45,139 bases of DNA from Vicinamibacteria bacterium. Its GTDB lineage: Bacteria; Acidobacteriota; Vicinamibacteria; Fen-336. The stretch's first letter is position 1, and each line of letters starts with the position of its first letter. The stretch is taken from positions 1 to 45,139 of the forward strand of contig JAFGSN010000223.1 of the NCBI GenBank assembly GCA_016934575.1, read 5' to 3'. Below, piece by piece: positions 42,694 to 45,139 of the stretch. The translations under genes were made by a program, and so were the position numbers. The notes below the pieces were generated by a model. The model was not told the DNA's origin. It saw only the letters and a list, made by a program, of their open reading frames with translations, and did not search any database.

Positions 42694-44856
42694 ATGATCC
42701 GTCAAGAGAGCCGTCGCATAATATGCGCGTTTCTCTTCGTTGCCGTTCTCGCACCCTTGGTTCCGTCGAACGCGTCGAACACGAGCACGGCCGTTTCGCG
42801 AATCGATCGTCATGCGGTGGTCGAGCGGCACAATCCGCGGATCACAAGGCTCGATCCCGACGCGCCGCTCTCGGTGGGCAACGGACGCTTTGCGTTCACC
42901 GTCGACGTCACGGGTCTTCAGACGTTTCCCGCGGCTTATCGCGAGCAGGGCATTCCACTCGAGACGCAGGCTCGCTGGGCATGGCATTCGAACCCGAATC
43001 CGAACGGCTATCAACTCAAGGATACATATCGACTCTTTGATGAGCACGGACGCAAAGTCGGTTATCCGACCGACCAGGCCGGCTCCGCCGGGCAGTGGCT
43101 GCGGCGAAATCCGCACGTCCTTCCATTAGCGCAAATCGGATTCGATTTGCGCGACGCAAACGGCGCGGCAGTCGAGGCGCACGGGCTGTCGCGAATCGAA
43201 CAAACGCTCGACCTCTGGCGCGGTATCGTAACAAGCGCCTATGCGGTCGGCGATCAGCCGGTGACAGTCGTGACAGCCTGCCATCCGCGCCTCGATCTGA
43301 TCGCGGTCCGCGTGGAATCCCGGCTCTTGAGGGAAGGGCGGCTACGGATCAAGCTCGCCTTCCCCTTTACGCACGATCTCTCACGCAAGCTCACTCCCGG
43401 CATCGACTGGAGCCGACCCGAACGCCACTCGACGGAGATGGCGCGGCCGTCCGCGCGACGCGCCGATTTCGTCCGGACGCTGGATGACACGCGTTACTTC
43501 ACGGTGCTGGCATGGGGAGGCAAGGCGTCGATCGAGGAAACGAAGCGCCATCATTTCCTGCTGACGCCCGCTCGTGACGGCGAACGCTTGGAATTCATCC
43601 TCGCGTTCGGCGCCGGGCCGCTGTCGGACGCGCTGCCCTCGATCGACGCGACCATGGAGGCGAGCGGCGAATGGTGGCGCGACTTCTGGTCGAGCGGCGG
43701 CGCCATCGATCTCGCGGCAAGCCGCGACGCGCGCGCCTATGAGCTCGAGCGGCGCGTGGTGCTCTCGCGATATCTCACGGCGATCCAGTTGAACAGCGAC
43801 GTCCCGCCCCAGGAATCGGGGCTGACATGCAGCACCTGGTATGGAAAGCATCACGCCGAGATGGTTTTCTGGCACCTGGCGCATTTCGCTCTCTGGGGAT
43901 GGGACGAACCGGTGGAGAAAACGCTGCGCTGGTTCGAGTCCCGATTGCCGGCTGCGCGCGCTCTAGCCCAGGAACGCGGCCTGCGCGGAGCGCGCTGGTC
44001 CAAGATGGTCGGCCCCGACATGCGTGAAAGCCCGGGCGGCAATCCGCTCATCATCTGGAACCAGCCGCATCCGATTTATCTCGCCGAGCTGCTCTATCGC
44101 AATCAGCCGCGCCCTGAGACGCTCGAACGGCATCGAGCTGTGGTTCTCGAGACGGCCGAGGCCATGGCCGCCTATACGCATTGGGACGGCCGGCGATATG
44201 TGCTCGGCCCGCCGCTCTGGATCGCGCAGGAGATCTACGACCAGGCGACGAGCCAGAATCCTTCTTTTGAGCTTTCCTACTGGGCTTTCGGCCTCGATCT
44301 GGCGCAGAAATGGAGAAGACGGCTGGGCCTGGCGCGCTCTCCGGACTGGGATCGCATCATCGATCATCTCGCGCCGTTGCCGGTCAAGAACGGCCTCTAC
44401 GTCGCTCTCGAATCGCATCCCGACACGTTCGACAACATCAACAGTCGGCGTGACCACCCGACGATGCTGGCGCCGATTGGGCTGCTGCCTGGTTATCTTG
44501 CCGACGCCGCCACGATGAGCCGGACACTGGACGCCGTGCTCGCGGCCTGGGACTGGAAAGCGAAGATCTGGGGTTGGGATTATCCGATGATCGCAATGAC
44601 GGCGGCTCGCCTGGGTCGGCCGGGTATCGCCGTCGATATCCTGCTTCGAGACGCTCCGAACAATCACTACACCGCCAGCGGCCATTGCCCGCAGGACGGC
44701 GACATTGCGGTTTACCTCCCCGCCAACGGATCGCTGCTCACCGCCGTGGCTCTCTTGGCGGCCGGCTGGGACGGCACGCCGAACGCTGACGCCCCGGGTT
44801 TCCCGAAAAACGGCGACTGGACCGTACGCTGGGAGGGACTCCGGCCGCTGCCGTAG
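42694..44856 (+). CDS. Secreted six-hairpin glycosidase-like protein
   Basis: The 720-residue protein has a signal peptide (about 1-28, ICAFLFVAVLAPLV). A beta-sandwich part (about 30-330) contains LSVGNGRFAFTVDVTGLQTFP, as in the N-terminal domains of GH65/GH95-like enzymes. A helical (alpha/alpha)6 domain follows, with TCSTWYGKHHAEMVFWHLAH, GGNPLIIWNQPHPIYLAELL and QEIYDQATSQNPSFELSYW. It is probably a glycoside hydrolase or phosphorylase on plant-type sugars, but no family signature lets me fix the reaction or catalytic acids. The ATG at 42694 is chosen for the signal peptide; the frame opens at 42562. It is divergent from fabG and may work with the GH43 enzyme. Confidence 0.75.
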   Translation: MIRQESRRIICAFLFVAVLAPLVPSNASNTSTAVSRIDRHAVVERHNPRITRLDPDAPLSVGNGRFAFTVDVTGLQTFPAAYREQGIPLETQARWAWHSNPNPNGYQLKDTYRLFDEHGRKVGYPTDQAGSAGQWLRRNPHVLPLAQIGFDLRDANGAAVEAHGLSRIEQTLDLWRGIVTSAYAVGDQPVTVVTACHPRLDLIAVRVESRLLREGRLRIKLAFPFTHDLSRKLTPGIDWSRPERHSTEMARPSARRADFVRTLDDTRYFTVLAWGGKASIEETKRHHFLLTPARDGERLEFILAFGAGPLSDALPSIDATMEASGEWWRDFWSSGGAIDLAASRDARAYELERRVVLSRYLTAIQLNSDVPPQESGLTCSTWYGKHHAEMVFWHLAHFALWGWDEPVEKTLRWFESRLPAARALAQERGLRGARWSKMVGPDMRESPGGNPLIIWNQPHPIYLAELLYRNQPRPETLERHRAVVLETAEAMAAYTHWDGRRYVLGPPLWIAQEIYDQATSQNPSFELSYWAFGLDLAQKWRRRLGLARSPDWDRIIDHLAPLPVKNGLYVALESHPDTFDNINSRRDHPTMLAPIGLLPGYLADAATMSRTLDAVLAAWDWKAKIWGWDYPMIAMTAARLGRPGIAVDILLRDAPNNHYTASGHCPQDGDIAVYLPANGSLLTAVALLAAGWDGTPNADAPGFPKNGDWTVRWEGLRPLP

Positions 44857-45139
44857 CCGTTCTCAACCAGCATCTCAGCGAGCATTCCCTGTGCGCTCGT
44901 CGAACTTCGCGAAGTCGAAGCTCATTGGGCCACCGCTGATGCTTATCGTTTTTCCTGCGGCCACGCGAGGTGAAGGGGCTTGCAAAGGCCGTTTGGCCGC
45001 GGGAACAACGCATGTTGGATGACACCGCGGATACTCATAATGCGGGATCTTGAACGTCACACGTCTCTGCAGCCGCCGTGACCGTGAGCCCGAATGGATC
45101 AAGCGAGCGGGCGCGGCGGCTGCTCGCAGTGTCCGTCAG
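44857..45139. other. Right-edge region with no recognised gene
   Basis: About 280 bases after the glycosidase-like gene carry only short frames without family features on either strand. A short minus-strand frame is open from the right edge to about 45035 and could be the tail of a gene outside the window, but I cannot support it. Confidence 0.3.

Noticed and set aside
43926-43942. tRNA-like GGTTCGAGTCC box
   Set aside because: It is inside the glycosidase-like coding sequence, and no acceptor stem or anticodon arm can be drawn around it.
44875-45102. Minus-strand frame of 75 codons at the right edge
   Set aside because: No ribosome site, no family features and an unusual basic composition; likely random.

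Overview
The window is about 45 kb of high-GC bacterial chromosome. It is densely coded on both strands and has no rRNA, tRNA, CRISPR array or transposase that I can recognise. The gene families suggest an Acidobacteriota-like Gram-negative bacterium: a VWFA-related secreted protein of the type named after Acidobacteria, a TonB-domain protein, a PATAN/DUF4388 receiver-like protein, outer-membrane efflux parts, System I cytochrome c maturation and secreted glycosidases. This placement is inference from gene content, not from a marker-gene tree.

Layout. 1-5.3 kb: the 3' end of a TonB-domain gene, a VWFA-related secreted protein (minus), a HEAT/receiver-like/PATAN protein and a HEAT-repeat lipoprotein. 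5.5-9.8 kb: HAD phosphatase, M28 peptidase and metallo-beta-lactamase-fold hydrolase (minus), then an ApbE-type flavin transferase (plus). 9.8-16.5 kb: a complete minus-strand ccmABCDEFGHI operon with junction overlaps of 1-7 bases, including a 49-codon ccmD. 16.9-20.4 kb, divergent from it: a tiny CXXCH cytochrome, a HemX/CcsA-like membrane protein, hemA, a 40-codon ORF and an unrecognised protein. Heme synthesis and cytochrome c assembly thus lie back to back. 20.5-25.1 kb: nth (minus), a GH43 glycosidase and typA. 25.3-28.1 kb: an ECF sigma factor, its zinc-motif anti-sigma factor and a secreted protein of unknown function. The same promoter-like motif (GGAAC, 17 bases, GTC) lies in front of the sigma gene and in front of the secreted gene. 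28.2-29.8 kb: a second ECF sigma / short anti-sigma-like / DUF4252 set on the minus strand. 30.1-36.6 kb: a tetR - membrane fusion protein - RND pump - outer membrane factor operon (minus) with a strong promoter and a TetR-type operator. A (GGGGTT)n tract lies just past its 3' end. 37.0-42.4 kb: the fatty-acid/phospholipid cluster fabG-yceD-rpmF-plsX-fabD-acpP-fabF (minus), without fabH. 42.7-44.9 kb: a large secreted six-hairpin glycosidase-like protein.

The strongest candidate for something new is the small ECF circuit at 25.3-28.1 kb. It combines a self-consistent promoter motif, a sigma factor whose best ribosome-binding site places a hydrophobic leader on it, an anti-sigma factor with a long variable periplasmic part, and one secreted output protein of unknown function. 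Second is the cytochrome/HemX/HemA cluster, whose 96-residue cytochrome has no visible second axial heme ligand. Most other genes are recognisable housekeeping functions.
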